From the NCBI GenBank assembly GCA_028712225.1, contig JAQTQN010000008.1:1-36115 (forward strand): 36,115 bases of DNA. The letters run 5' to 3'. This document shows, in pieces, positions 8,001 to 15,925 of this stretch (positions are counted from its first letter, which is position 1; each line of letters opens with the position of its first letter). The translations under genes were made by a program, and so were the position numbers. Source of the DNA: Methylobacter sp. (GTDB lineage: Bacteria; Pseudomonadota; Gammaproteobacteria; Methylococcales; Methylomonadaceae). The notes beneath the pieces are model-generated. The model saw nothing but the letters and a program-made list of their open reading frames with translations. It was not told the origin of the DNA and ran no database searches.

Positions 8001-10110
8001 TATCTTGATTATCGCGCGCTATGTTTACCCAATAACGGCCAATTTGCAGCCGGTTGGCTAGTAACTCATGTTCTGCCAACAACGAATGCGCGGCTTGCTG
8101 CACACGGTCATGCGCAAATATATAGTCAATTCGTTCTGTTGCGCCATTGCCGGAACGCTTTATTAGTAAGCCAAGTTTTTCGGCAATCGCCAAATTCTTT
8201 TGCGCAGAAAGATGTTCGCCGAATGCGGCTGCAATCAGCTCAGCATTGAAGCTCGTACCGATGCAGGCTGCCAGTTTCAACAATTCACGCACCGGCTGAG
8301 CTAACGCAGTTATCCGCAATAACATAAAGTCGATGACATTGTCGCTGATAGCGACGGCGCGAATTTTGTCGTTATCGTAGCGCCACTTGCCCGTCGCAGC
8401 ATGGAATCTCAAAATGCCGTCTTGCTGCAACTCTCGTAAATATTGAATGAAAAAAAACGGATTGCCGTGCGTCTTATCGACTATCGCACCGCAAAGCTCG
8501 ATGGCCGAGCCCTCCTCCAGCACCATTGAATCGTTAATCATCTCCACTAAAGCCGATACGGGTAACGGGGCCAGTTCGACGGTTTCGACTTGACCACTGT
8601 CCACGCATAACTTGCTCATCATTTGCGGCAAATCAACAATCTCATCATCCCGGTAGGCGATGATCAACAACAGGTGTTTAACATCTAACAACATCTGTTG
8701 CAGCCACTCAAACAAGGCGGGATCGGCCCACTGTATATCGTCCAAGAACACACACAACGGCCGGTCCGGCCGACAAAATGCTTGTACGAAGCGGACCCAC
8801 AACCGCAATAATCGAGTTTTAGTCTCAGCGGTCGGCAATTTGGGCAACGCCGGCTGCGGCCCCAATAGAATTTCAAGCTCTGGGATAAGTTCAATGATAG
8901 GCTGAGCTTCCGCCCCTAACTGATCGTGTAAACGTTGTTGCCACATAGCCAAGGTTGACGCATCTTCACCCAGCAATTGCTGCAACAAGCCTGTAAAGGC
9001 GGCATGAAATATTTGTGCGGGCGGATTGACTTTATATTGATCGCATTTTGCGGTAATGAAATAACAGTCGACCGACAAAATCTCCCGACTAAAGGCATCG
9101 AATAATCGCGATTTACCGACACCCGAGCGCCCAGAGACCCGACATAAAACCGCGTTGTTACGCCGTGACCGCTCAAACGCCCCTGCCAATTGCGCAAGCT
9201 CGGCCTCACGTCCATATATCCGCCGGGACATTTTTAATAGAGCATGCCCTGATTCAGTCAGCGACGGCCTGTCAACAGGCTCCCCTGTCATCAATATTTG
9301 GTAACAGATTTTTATATCCGACAGCAATTCGGTAGCGGTCGCATAGCGCTCACTGGGATCTTTCGCCAGCATTTTACTGATGATACCCACCACAATTTCC
9401 GGGACATGCGGGCAAAATTCCCGTGGATCGGGAATGCTTTGGGCGATATGTCTATGGATCAAGCCAATAGAATCGGACGATGTAAACGGAGCACGCCCAG
9501 TCAATAACTCAAAAAACGTCAACCCTAACGCATAAATATCAGCTCTGCCATCGATGCCGCGATTCATCCGCCCGCTTTGTTCTGGGGCCAGGTAATCGAT
9601 GTCTCGTGCCGACACTGCATCGTGTTCTGCGTCGTTGCCACATTGCGAGTTAGCCATTGCATGGCTAAAGCCAATCAGCTTCAGCTGATAAGACTCCCGC
9701 TCTATCAAAATATTATCGGGATTAAGATTGCCATGAACGATGCCTCTTTCATGTATCGCCGCAATGATTTCAGCCAACAGCATCACCAATCGGCAAGCCT
9801 CTTGAGAGGACAACATGCGCCCAGCCGCATAATCGCGTAACGTTTTTCCTGGAAAATATTCGCGGACCAAAAGCAAGCGTCTGCCGTGATCCTCCAAGCC
9901 CAAGGCTTGGATAACGGCCGGCATAGCCAATTGCTGCAAGATTTGATGTTCGGAACGAAAATTGGCGAGCATCGCCGGACTAGGATGGCTGTCAGCCAAA
10001 TACTTAACCACTACTTCGCGGCGATTCTGTAAACACTCGCCGCGATAGAGCCGATACCAGCCTCCATCCTGGATGCACTCGTTGATTTGATAACGATCTA
10101 TTCCTAACAA
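5041..10110 (-). CDS. Pseudokinase-AAA ATPase-TPR-GAF diguanylate cyclase
   Basis: This giant signalling protein has 1689 residues. Order: protein-kinase-like domain (about 7-270); AAA/STAND-type ATPase (about 298-600) with Walker A GRSGVGKS at 327-334 and Walker B VFLDD at 454-458; a long helical TPR-like region (about 650-1260); GAF domain (about 1285-1430); coiled coil (about 1430-1520); and a C-terminal GGDEF domain. The cyclase motif is GGEEF (1599-1603), with an RPTD inhibitory I-site five residues before it, so it should make c-di-GMP from GTP and be product-inhibited. The kinase head keeps Lys36 and the APE motif (175-177), but has HGN (126-128) for HRD and GFS (147-149) for DFG, suggesting a non-catalytic scaffold. 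Related proteins often end in a histidine kinase instead. The start is TTG at 10110; an in-frame TGA lies shortly upstream and no ATG or GTG intervenes. Cytoplasmic, with no membrane segment. Confidence 0.9.
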   Translation of the reverse strand: MLGIDRYQINECIQDGGWYRLYRGECLQNRREVVVKYLADSHPSPAMLANFRSEHQILQQLAMPAVIQALGLEDHGRRLLLVREYFPGKTLRDYAAGRMLSSQEACRLVMLLAEIIAAIHERGIVHGNLNPDNILIERESYQLKLIGFSHAMANSQCGNDAEHDAVSARDIDYLAPEQSGRMNRGIDGRADIYALGLTFFELLTGRAPFTSSDSIGLIHRHIAQSIPDPREFCPHVPEIVVGIISKMLAKDPSERYATATELLSDIKICYQILMTGEPVDRPSLTESGHALLKMSRRIYGREAELAQLAGAFERSRRNNAVLCRVSGRSGVGKSRLFDAFSREILSVDCYFITAKCDQYKVNPPAQIFHAAFTGLLQQLLGEDASTLAMWQQRLHDQLGAEAQPIIELIPELEILLGPQPALPKLPTAETKTRLLRLWVRFVQAFCRPDRPLCVFLDDIQWADPALFEWLQQMLLDVKHLLLIIAYRDDEIVDLPQMMSKLCVDSGQVETVELAPLPVSALVEMINDSMVLEEGSAIELCGAIVDKTHGNPFFFIQYLRELQQDGILRFHAATGKWRYDNDKIRAVAISDNVIDFMLLRITALAQPVRELLKLAACIGTSFNAELIAAAFGEHLSAQKNLAIAEKLGLLIKRSGNGATERIDYIFAHDRVQQAAHSLLAEHELLANRLQIGRYWVNIARDNQDKQTLVQAVEHLNAALVLMVDAEERRSLGADNFKLGLWSKHSGAFEQALPYLRQASELLEESLHQAGGLAAIYRHRAECEHLCGYHQEAKQFFEQAVTLAKSDLEKARIFELMIQFYADLAQFEQAYQVSRQASALFGIDLPARFNRLAFVADFLYLKYRLRRFNVDDLLKLPAVTDVRMEIAIRLLSATLKVAYQLQPELCAAISVKQVSRCLQYGNNAEAVIGYMVFGVIFLGGVLGNHQAGYDYGRLSLGLLDRFANQRQRAEVNFVYGYFAHSWTHPAADTENYWRAALESGLESSDWFHSGCACCGLAQSQLMRGVPLDKLWHDTDGMLTTLKRIDSQEHLGVLLGVRQAIQTLRGNIDTDFDEAAFVESLSGYGTRHFAHYYFVNKMHCLYLWGEYDSALKLSRLSAGYLKDSAGMLHGVEHHFYYALILAKLYPGLARLDRYKALGKIQRTEKKLRHWARRCPQNFQSRYHLLAGEIQRLRHHPELALLAYQHAANDAEANGQLHLEALANELAARLHADLGQERLAKFHFEEAVYCYRRWGATGYLQQFKIVPKRGGAIRLSNHTVSTRQGTKLALDTVTLIKAAETIAAERRLPQLLQTLMHIVIENAGAQRGVLLLQEHGGLLIQAEAQIDVEQVAVMQGLLLSAAGDLPQSVINYVSRSKESVVLENAGHSAVYGRDKDIVERQVRSVLCAPLLLGGELQGVLYLENNAADAVFTGERVFLLQHLSGQIAISIDNALGYQLLEDKVTERTKHIETQKVVLEEKNSELEAHNTTIQALNERLQSENWERRVAERNLQIANEELERLVMVDGLTNIGNRRHFDEYLEIECQRLARDGTALAMILCDIDYFKKYNDHYGHQAGDDCLIKVAQAITSALRRPTDLAARYGGEEFAVIMPHTDENGALQVADLIRQAVLDLQISHQGSQVAEFVTLSIGIATAVAMPHHHCSPALLIKTADDALYQVKENGRNGIIQKIVV

Positions 10111-10197
10111 AGGTGGACTCTTTAGTTTTGGCGTGAATCAAAAGCCTAACAGAAAAATAAATTCCTGCCGACATTTACAGTAATTATCAGACGCTTA

Positions 10198-10287
10198 GCG
10201 TTACAACGCGTCACTCCCTCAGTCGAAGCTGTACTTACAAAAGTGATCGTTGGCCGAGTGAGATTAAACCACCTGATTTCAATCAGG
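10198..10287. promoter_or_regulatory. Two small inverted repeats in the divergent signalling promoter region
   Basis: The 248-base gap between the divergent 1689-residue protein gene and the histidine kinase gene holds two perfect short palindromes: GCGTTACAACGC at 10198-10209 and CCTGATTTCAATCAGG at 10272-10287. Either could be a regulator site for one or both genes. I could not identify confident -35/-10 boxes. Confidence 0.3.
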
Positions 10288-10358
10288 CACGGGTATTTTA
10301 ATTGATAAAAGCGCTGTTAATGCTTACCCTGAGTAGTCTGTAACATGGCTGGGTAAAA

Positions 10359-12578
10359 ATGAAATTGCTGATTATTGATGACAATGCCGACCAATGCGCA
10401 TTAACAATTGCCGCATTACGCGGTAAATTTAACGATGTTGAAATCGTTGCCGTCAACACGGCTGTCAGTTGCGAGGAATCACTCAATCAAGCTGATTTTG
10501 AGCTGGTTATTTGTGAATTTAAATTAGCATGGACCGATGGCCTGACGCTGTTCAAAAAAATCCATAGCCGTTTTGCTTGTATTCCTATAATTATGCTGAC
10601 CGGCTTCGGTAACGAAGCAATTGCTGTTGCCGCCATCAAAATGGGGTTTGCCGACTACCTTAACAAACAAAACCGTCACCTGCTGCCGGAGTCTGTAGAT
10701 CGCTGTTTAGTTGAGGCGACAAGTAATAATCAGTGTCCAAACGCTATTGGCAACATACAGTTATGCGAAAAATGGGACCTTGCCATTTCCCGCTTAACCT
10801 CAGATTTTGCATATTCCATGCGTATAGCAGGCGGCGGAAATCCGGTTTTTGAATGGGTCTCCTCGCAGCTCAAAAAGCTAATTCCCGACGACACCAGATC
10901 AACGCTAAAACCCGCTAATCCACTGACCGAATTTGGCTTACCGGTACACCCCGATGATATTGCCATCGTTAGAAAACGCTTTGCTAATTTATTAGCAGGC
11001 AATGAAGACACCAGTGAATATCGAATTGTTTCCGCGCAAGGAGACATCAGATGGTTTAACGATCATGCACTGCCAATTCGTGACTGGCATTCAGGGCAAA
11101 TAGTCCGTATCTATGGCGCGATACAAGACATCACCAATCGCCGGGGAACCGAAGAAAAATTGTATTTGATGCAACATGCAATGGATTCCAGTAATAACGG
11201 CATTATCATTACCGGTCTGGCCGATAGCGACCATGCAATTATTTATGCTAACGATGCCTTTGTCCGTATGAGCGGCTATATCAGGGAAAAAATACTAGGC
11301 CGGAATCCTCGATTTCTGCAAAAAACCGATCGAGAGCAACCCGACATCGACGAACTGCGAATGGCCTTAAAAAATAATCATGACGGCTATGCGGTATTAA
11401 GAAATTACCGGCAAGACGGCAGTTTGTTCTGGAACGAAATCAACATTTCACCCATACGTAACCAACTAGGCAAAATCACTCATTACGTCGGCATACAAAA
11501 CGATGTCACGAGCAGAATAAAAATGGAAACATTGCTGAGTAAAAGTGAGGCTAAATTACGTGATATTTTAAATAACGTTGCTGATGCCATCATCATTTCT
11601 GATGAACATGGCGTCATCGAACTGCTTAATCCTGCTGCAGAAAAAACATTCGGTTTTACTGCCGGTGAACTCACCGGAAAAAATATTCGCGAGCTGTTAC
11701 CTGCATCAGATCGACTGCTACTCGACATTGGCTTGACTCAGCTGTCTGATCAAGCAGCCGTTGCCATTCAGCCCAGTACAATCAATGGTCTAAGAAAAGA
11801 TGCATCAATATTCCCTATAGATTTTGTGCTCAACAAAATTGATGTTGACCAGCGGATATTAATCATCAGCACCATTCATGACATCAGCGAAGCTAAACTT
11901 TCCGAGCAACTATTACGCAACTTTTCCAGCCATGTAGAAGCCGCCACAGAACAAGAAAAGACCCGAATTGCCCGGGAAATTCATGACCAACTGGGGAGCA
12001 TATTGACGGCGTTAAAAATGGATCTAAGTTGGCTTAAAAAACAACCACCGGAAAATCTTGCCGAAAGCCAGTTAAAAATCAACACGATGAAACAGCATGT
12101 TGACGATGCCATGCAAACAGTCAGGGAAATCGCCACGGCACTCAGGCCCAGCATTTTGGACCATCTCGGCTTAGTCGCGGCGATTGAATGGCAATTGGAC
12201 AAGTTTAAACAGCAAACCGGCATTGGCTGTACTTTGTTGACATCTAAAAGTACGATTGAAGTAGATGAACAACCTGCCACAGCCATATTTCGCATTGTGC
12301 AAGAAGCATTAACCAACATTAGCCGACATGCCAATGCGACCAATGTCACCGTCAATATTCACACCATTGACACCGATTTACGGTTATCAATTACCGATAA
12401 TGGTTGTGGTATGAGTCAAACTCAGATGCATAAACTCGGGCGATATGGCATTCTTGGCATGACTGAGCGGGTTCGCCATTTTGGCGGAATTCTCACAATT
12501 GATAGCGTACTTGGCGCAGGAACCAGAATTGAAGTACGTATGCCCCAGCACTTAAGAAACCGTAAAACTCATGATTAA
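10359..12578 (+). CDS. Receiver-PAS-LOV-like-PAS sensor histidine kinase (HisKA_3)
   Basis: The protein has 739 residues and no transmembrane segment, so it is a soluble cytoplasmic sensor. The N-terminal receiver (1-118) keeps Asp7/Asp8, Thr81 and Lys103, but the phosphoacceptor position is Glu53 (LVICEFKL). PAS domains lie at about 140-260, 268-385 and 398-510. The second closely resembles a LOV domain: GRNPRFLQ at 314-321, NYRQDGSLFWNE at 349-360 and GIQNDVT at 378-384. It has Pro317 where photoactive LOV domains have the flavin-adduct Cys. The kinase is of the NarX/DesK type: the phosphorylated His is His542 in REIHDQLG, then the N-box IVQEALTNISRHAN and G-boxes TDNGCGM and GRYGILGM. It overlaps the response regulator gene by 8 bases and is its obvious cognate kinase. 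The signal is unknown; flavin is a candidate. Confidence 0.9.
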   Translation: MKLLIIDDNADQCALTIAALRGKFNDVEIVAVNTAVSCEESLNQADFELVICEFKLAWTDGLTLFKKIHSRFACIPIIMLTGFGNEAIAVAAIKMGFADYLNKQNRHLLPESVDRCLVEATSNNQCPNAIGNIQLCEKWDLAISRLTSDFAYSMRIAGGGNPVFEWVSSQLKKLIPDDTRSTLKPANPLTEFGLPVHPDDIAIVRKRFANLLAGNEDTSEYRIVSAQGDIRWFNDHALPIRDWHSGQIVRIYGAIQDITNRRGTEEKLYLMQHAMDSSNNGIIITGLADSDHAIIYANDAFVRMSGYIREKILGRNPRFLQKTDREQPDIDELRMALKNNHDGYAVLRNYRQDGSLFWNEINISPIRNQLGKITHYVGIQNDVTSRIKMETLLSKSEAKLRDILNNVADAIIISDEHGVIELLNPAAEKTFGFTAGELTGKNIRELLPASDRLLLDIGLTQLSDQAAVAIQPSTINGLRKDASIFPIDFVLNKIDVDQRILIISTIHDISEAKLSEQLLRNFSSHVEAATEQEKTRIAREIHDQLGSILTALKMDLSWLKKQPPENLAESQLKINTMKQHVDDAMQTVREIATALRPSILDHLGLVAAIEWQLDKFKQQTGIGCTLLTSKSTIEVDEQPATAIFRIVQEALTNISRHANATNVTVNIHTIDTDLRLSITDNGCGMSQTQMHKLGRYGILGMTERVRHFGGILTIDSVLGAGTRIEVRMPQHLRNRKTHD

Positions 12579-13227
12579 AGTTGCCATCGCAGATGATCAC
12601 GCCATTGTTCGTAAAGGACTCAAACAAATTCTATCCGATATTCCTGACATGGAAGTTGTTGCTGAAGCCTGTTCAGGTGATGAAGCATTGACGATGATTC
12701 GAGCCGATGGCTGGGATGTACTCTTGTTAGATATAGCCATGCCAGGTAAAAATGTGCTGGAACTTATCAAACTATCCAAACAACAATTTCCGCGTCTCCC
12801 GATACTTATTTTGAGCATGTACCCGGAAGATCAATACGCTGTAAGAATGTTACGCGCCGGTGCCGACGGTTACCTCACCAAAGAAAGCGCCCCTGAACAA
12901 TTGGTAACAGCAATACGAAAAGTGTCAGAAGGCGGCAAATACGCCAGCCCGTTACTTGCAGAAAAACTGGTCGCGGAACTTTTCACTGACTCTGAAAAAC
13001 CGCCTCATACCGCCCTGACCGACAGGGAGTTTCAGGTTTTTAGCGCCATTGCTAAAGGCAAACGACTCACTGATATTGCTCAAGAAATGTCATTAAGCAT
13101 TAAAACCATCAGCACTTACCGCACACGACTACTGAAAAAACTGCGCCTGACCAGCAACGCCGACATTATTCATTACACCCTCAAACACCAATTATTTGAT
13201 CACTCGGATTATTCGTCAAACCACTAA
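12571..13227 (+). CDS. NarL/FixJ-family LuxR-type response regulator
   Basis: The protein has 218 residues. The receiver domain (1-120) has Asp8/Asp9, phosphoacceptor Asp54 in LLLDIAMPG and Lys104 in YLTKES, so it should accept phosphate normally. A LuxR-type helix-turn-helix (about 148-210) contains LTDREFQVFSAIAKGK, DIAQEMSLSIKTISTYR and a final helix with KLRLTSNADII. The ATG at 12571 lies inside the 3' end of the histidine kinase gene (8-base overlap), indicating coupled translation and a cognate pair. Target genes are not shown by the sequence. The repeats upstream of the next gene or in the 10111-10358 region are possible operators, which is inference. Confidence 0.95.
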   Translation: MIKVAIADDHAIVRKGLKQILSDIPDMEVVAEACSGDEALTMIRADGWDVLLLDIAMPGKNVLELIKLSKQQFPRLPILILSMYPEDQYAVRMLRAGADGYLTKESAPEQLVTAIRKVSEGGKYASPLLAEKLVAELFTDSEKPPHTALTDREFQVFSAIAKGKRLTDIAQEMSLSIKTISTYRTRLLKKLRLTSNADIIHYTLKHQLFDHSDYSSNH

Positions 13228-13235
13228 AATTAGGA

Positions 13236-13296
13236 AGCGGACCTTGCCCGCGACAAGCCTGCCATTTTTGCGCCACTATCGCAGGCAAGGCCCGCT
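13236..13296. repeat. REP-like imperfect palindrome
   Basis: Two 18-base arms, AGCGGACCTTGCCCGCGA and TCGCAGGCAAGGCCCGCT, pair at 16 of 18 positions around a 25-base loop. The element begins nine bases after the response regulator stop. Such GC-rich extragenic palindromes are often dispersed in genomes. It could also act as an mRNA-stabilising or termination hairpin, although no T-run follows closely. Confidence 0.6.
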
Positions 13297-13360
13297 CTTA
13301 CAAAAACACAAGATCTTCAAGTTCGTAAGATGCTTAAAGCACAGTAAAACCCATCTCTGC

Positions 13361-13380
13361 AAGAGGCATTAATGCCTCTT
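13361..13380. repeat. Perfect 20-base palindrome
   Basis: AAGAGGCATTAATGCCTCTT is a perfect palindrome. It is followed by TATCCTACAAAAA, while the REP-like element upstream is followed by TACAAAAA, so the two may be versions of one element family. Alternatively it is a dimeric regulator's operator for the downstream GGDEF-EAL gene, about 110 bases away. Confidence 0.5.
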
Positions 13381-13416
13381 ATCCTACAAAAATACGATTT
13401 ATTCCTACTTTTTTAA

Positions 13417-13443
13417 AAGCTAGCATCTGATTTTAAGCTAGCA
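13417..13443 (+). repeat. Pair of direct repeats upstream of the GGDEF-EAL gene
   Basis: AAGCTAGCA occurs at 13417-13425 and again at 13435-13443, with an 18-base period. Each contains the self-complementary GCTAGC. It lies about 50-75 bases before the start codon, where a transcription factor could bind. A longer form, TTAAAAGCTAGC, recurs at the end of the gene (15706-15717). Confidence 0.4.
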
Positions 13444-13490
13444 GTTATTACGCCATACTTTGCAAGGTTTTTTTAGGGCTTAACTTTGCG

Positions 13491-15716
13491 ATGACCAACA
13501 CCCTCAATCTTGATCAAGACGGCATGGCCGTGTTGCTCGATATACATGACATTCTAATGACCTGGAATGCCTCTGAACTATCAGTTCTACAAAAAGTGTG
13601 TGAAAAATTACGTACTTCTCTTCATCTTGATTTAGTGTGGGGCGGACTTATAAGCCCTAATAATAATTTATCCATTTCGGCCGCAGCAGGTGTGGATGCT
13701 GAACAGGTCACAGGCACCCAGCTCACTTATTCTGATGCATTCGAACCTTGCCGGTTAAGGCAATGCATAGACAGCGTATTGCCTGTGTATTTGACCGATG
13801 GACTTATTGCTTTAAACAGCCTGGCATTTGATCAATTATCAGAACAAACCCGTACCTTACCGACCGTGTTGTACCCGTTAAAATTGAATGGTGCCTGCGT
13901 TGGCATACTGGGTATCTCGACCAAAAAACCGCAACAACAAAAACAACACGAACAAGTTCTGTTGCAACTGACTGCGCAACATGCAGGCTTTGCATTGGGA
14001 ATGTTGCGTTCCTTTGTCGCCAAGGATAATGATCAAGGTAATCTAAAGTTAGCTGCAGCAGTCTTTGACAGTTCATTAGAAGGTATTTTTATCACTGATA
14101 CCGTCGGCACCATTTTGGCAGCCAATGCAGCTTGCGGCCGTATCACCGGCTATGATCCGCAGGAACTCATTGGCAAAAATCCTCGGGTGTTAAAATCCGA
14201 TCACCATGGCGAAGAGTTTTATACCGCATTATGGAAAACCGTTAGGCAACAAAATCAATGGGAAGGAGAAATATGGAATAAGCGGAAGAATGGCGATATT
14301 TTTCCGCAATGGTTAAGCATTTCGGCGATAAAAAACGAGCAAGATTTAGTGCAGAACTACATCGGTATTTTTATCGACATCAGCAAGCAAAAAGCCGCCG
14401 AACGTCACCTTGCTTATCTCGCATATCACGATCAATTGACTGAATTGCCCAACCGCGATTTATTTCATGACCGTCTTAACATGGCGGTTTTACAAGCTAA
14501 ACGCAGCCAACAAAATATTGCTGTTCTATTTATCGATCTTGATCATTTTAAATACATTAACGATACCTTTGGTCATGCCATAGGCGATCAATTATTACAG
14601 CAAGTAGCCTTAAAACTGGCCAGTTGCTTACGCGAACAAGATACCCTGGCGCGCATGGGCGGTGACGAATTCACTGTGATTTTACAAGAATTTAACAACC
14701 GTCAAGATGTGGAATTGGCCGCACGTAGAATACTTGATACCTTGGATACGCCATTTTTAGTCGACCATCATGCCTTGTACGTGTCCGCCAGCATTGGCAT
14801 CAGCTTCTTCCCTGAGGATGGCAACGACGCGTCTGAATTGATGAAACGCGCAGATACCGCAATGTACAGCGCCAAGAATGATGGCCGTAGACGCCTGCAC
14901 TTTTTTCAGGCCAGCATGGAAGGTTACTCGCTAAACCGAGTCGCAATGGAACAGCATCTGCGCATAGCACTGGAACAAAACGAGTTTATGGTGTTTTACC
15001 AGCCGCAAATCAATCTTAATAGCGGCCGTATAGTGGGTGCTGAAGCCTTACTGCGTTGGCATCGTCCGGGCATTGGCTTAATTCCTCCCAATCAGTTTAT
15101 TCCGTTGGCAGAAGATACCGGTCTGATACTACCCATAGGTGAATGGGTGCTACGAGAAACCTGTAAACAGCATAAATTGTGGACAAACACCCGAAACTCA
15201 AATTTACGTATCGGCGTCAATTTATCCGGCCATCAATTTAAACAGGCCAACTTAAGCACCACGGTTGCCAACATCCTACAAGAGACAGGCATGAACCCTA
15301 AGTTTCTGGATTTGGAACTAACCGAAAGCGTGGCTATGCAAGATGTTTACACATCATTAAGAACACTTAAAACGCTTAAACACGCCGGTGTGCAAATTTC
15401 CATTGATGACTTTGGCACCGGCTATTCTTCGTTAAGCTATCTTAAGCAATTCCCGATTGATCGTTTAAAAATTGACCAATCATTTGTCGCTGACATTGCC
15501 AGCGATCCCAATAGTGCCGCCATTGTATTGGCTATTATCGCCATGTCTCATAGCCTGGGACTTGATGTAATCGCGGAAGGCGTAGAGACCCAAGAACAAT
15601 TACAGTTCTTGAAAATGCATGGCTGTAATGAAGTACAAGGCTATTTATTCGGCCGTCCCATGCCGGCGGACGAATTTTCTAAATTCTTATCCCAATGGCC
15701 TGACCTTAAAAGCTAG
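13491..15716 (+). CDS. GAF-PAS-GGDEF-EAL c-di-GMP turnover protein
   Basis: The protein has 741 residues, is soluble, and has no signal or membrane segment. Domains in order: GAF-like (about 15-172); PAS (about 185-300, with GKNPRVLKS at 228-236); GGDEF (about 305-470); EAL (about 485-735). The cyclase motif MGGDEF is intact (GGDEF 390-394) and REQD at 381-384 matches the RxxD inhibitory site. The phosphodiesterase domain keeps EAL (518-520), NLSGHQF, ELTES, DDFGTGYSSLSYLKQFPID, KIDQSF and EGVET, the metal-binding and catalytic set. Both activities are therefore possible; which dominates cannot be read from sequence. The start at 13491 gives a complete GAF domain, though there is no strong Shine-Dalgarno. 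It lies between a response regulator gene and a chemoreceptor gene and probably tunes c-di-GMP in response to a GAF or PAS ligand. Confidence 0.95.
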   Translation: MTNTLNLDQDGMAVLLDIHDILMTWNASELSVLQKVCEKLRTSLHLDLVWGGLISPNNNLSISAAAGVDAEQVTGTQLTYSDAFEPCRLRQCIDSVLPVYLTDGLIALNSLAFDQLSEQTRTLPTVLYPLKLNGACVGILGISTKKPQQQKQHEQVLLQLTAQHAGFALGMLRSFVAKDNDQGNLKLAAAVFDSSLEGIFITDTVGTILAANAACGRITGYDPQELIGKNPRVLKSDHHGEEFYTALWKTVRQQNQWEGEIWNKRKNGDIFPQWLSISAIKNEQDLVQNYIGIFIDISKQKAAERHLAYLAYHDQLTELPNRDLFHDRLNMAVLQAKRSQQNIAVLFIDLDHFKYINDTFGHAIGDQLLQQVALKLASCLREQDTLARMGGDEFTVILQEFNNRQDVELAARRILDTLDTPFLVDHHALYVSASIGISFFPEDGNDASELMKRADTAMYSAKNDGRRRLHFFQASMEGYSLNRVAMEQHLRIALEQNEFMVFYQPQINLNSGRIVGAEALLRWHRPGIGLIPPNQFIPLAEDTGLILPIGEWVLRETCKQHKLWTNTRNSNLRIGVNLSGHQFKQANLSTTVANILQETGMNPKFLDLELTESVAMQDVYTSLRTLKTLKHAGVQISIDDFGTGYSSLSYLKQFPIDRLKIDQSFVADIASDPNSAAIVLAIIAMSHSLGLDVIAEGVETQEQLQFLKMHGCNEVQGYLFGRPMPADEFSKFLSQWPDLKS

Positions 15717-15734
15717 CCATACCCCAATAAAAAT

Positions 15735-15811
15735 AGAGTGTCAAACGAATTTGTTGTTTGGGATAATTTCGTTAGAAAAACACACTATGTGCCCAAATTT
15801 TTCTACACTCT
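15735..15811. repeat. Nested inverted repeats between signalling genes
   Basis: AGAGTGT at 15735-15741 and ACACTCT at 15805-15811 form terminal inverted repeats of a 77-base segment. Inside it, ACGAA/TTCGT and TTTGGG/CCCAAA are further inverted pairs. It could be a long hairpin at the 3' end of the GGDEF-EAL transcript or a miniature mobile-element remnant. No target-site duplication is evident. Confidence 0.3.
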
Positions 15812-15925
15812 TTGAAGCCCCCGGTTAATTAGCTTATCGTTGTAACGGCAATTTTGACGCCGATGCACTTTATAGCTATGTGAAACTTAGAATGCTGTAA
15901 TTTTTTACTTTAGGAGAAGCGATCT

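Noticed and set aside
10359-10712. Treating the N-terminal receiver of the kinase as a normal phosphorylatable domain
   Set aside because: The acceptor position is Glu53, and no neighbouring Asp aligns with the strand-3 acceptor site.
13228-13490. c-di-GMP riboswitch before the GGDEF-EAL gene
   Set aside because: I see none of the conserved GEMM core sequences; the region is explained by palindromes and short direct repeats.
15847-15872. Possible sigma-28 promoter before the chemoreceptor (TAACGG...GCCGATGC)
   Set aside because: The spacing between the two boxes is about three bases too short and the -35 match is poor.
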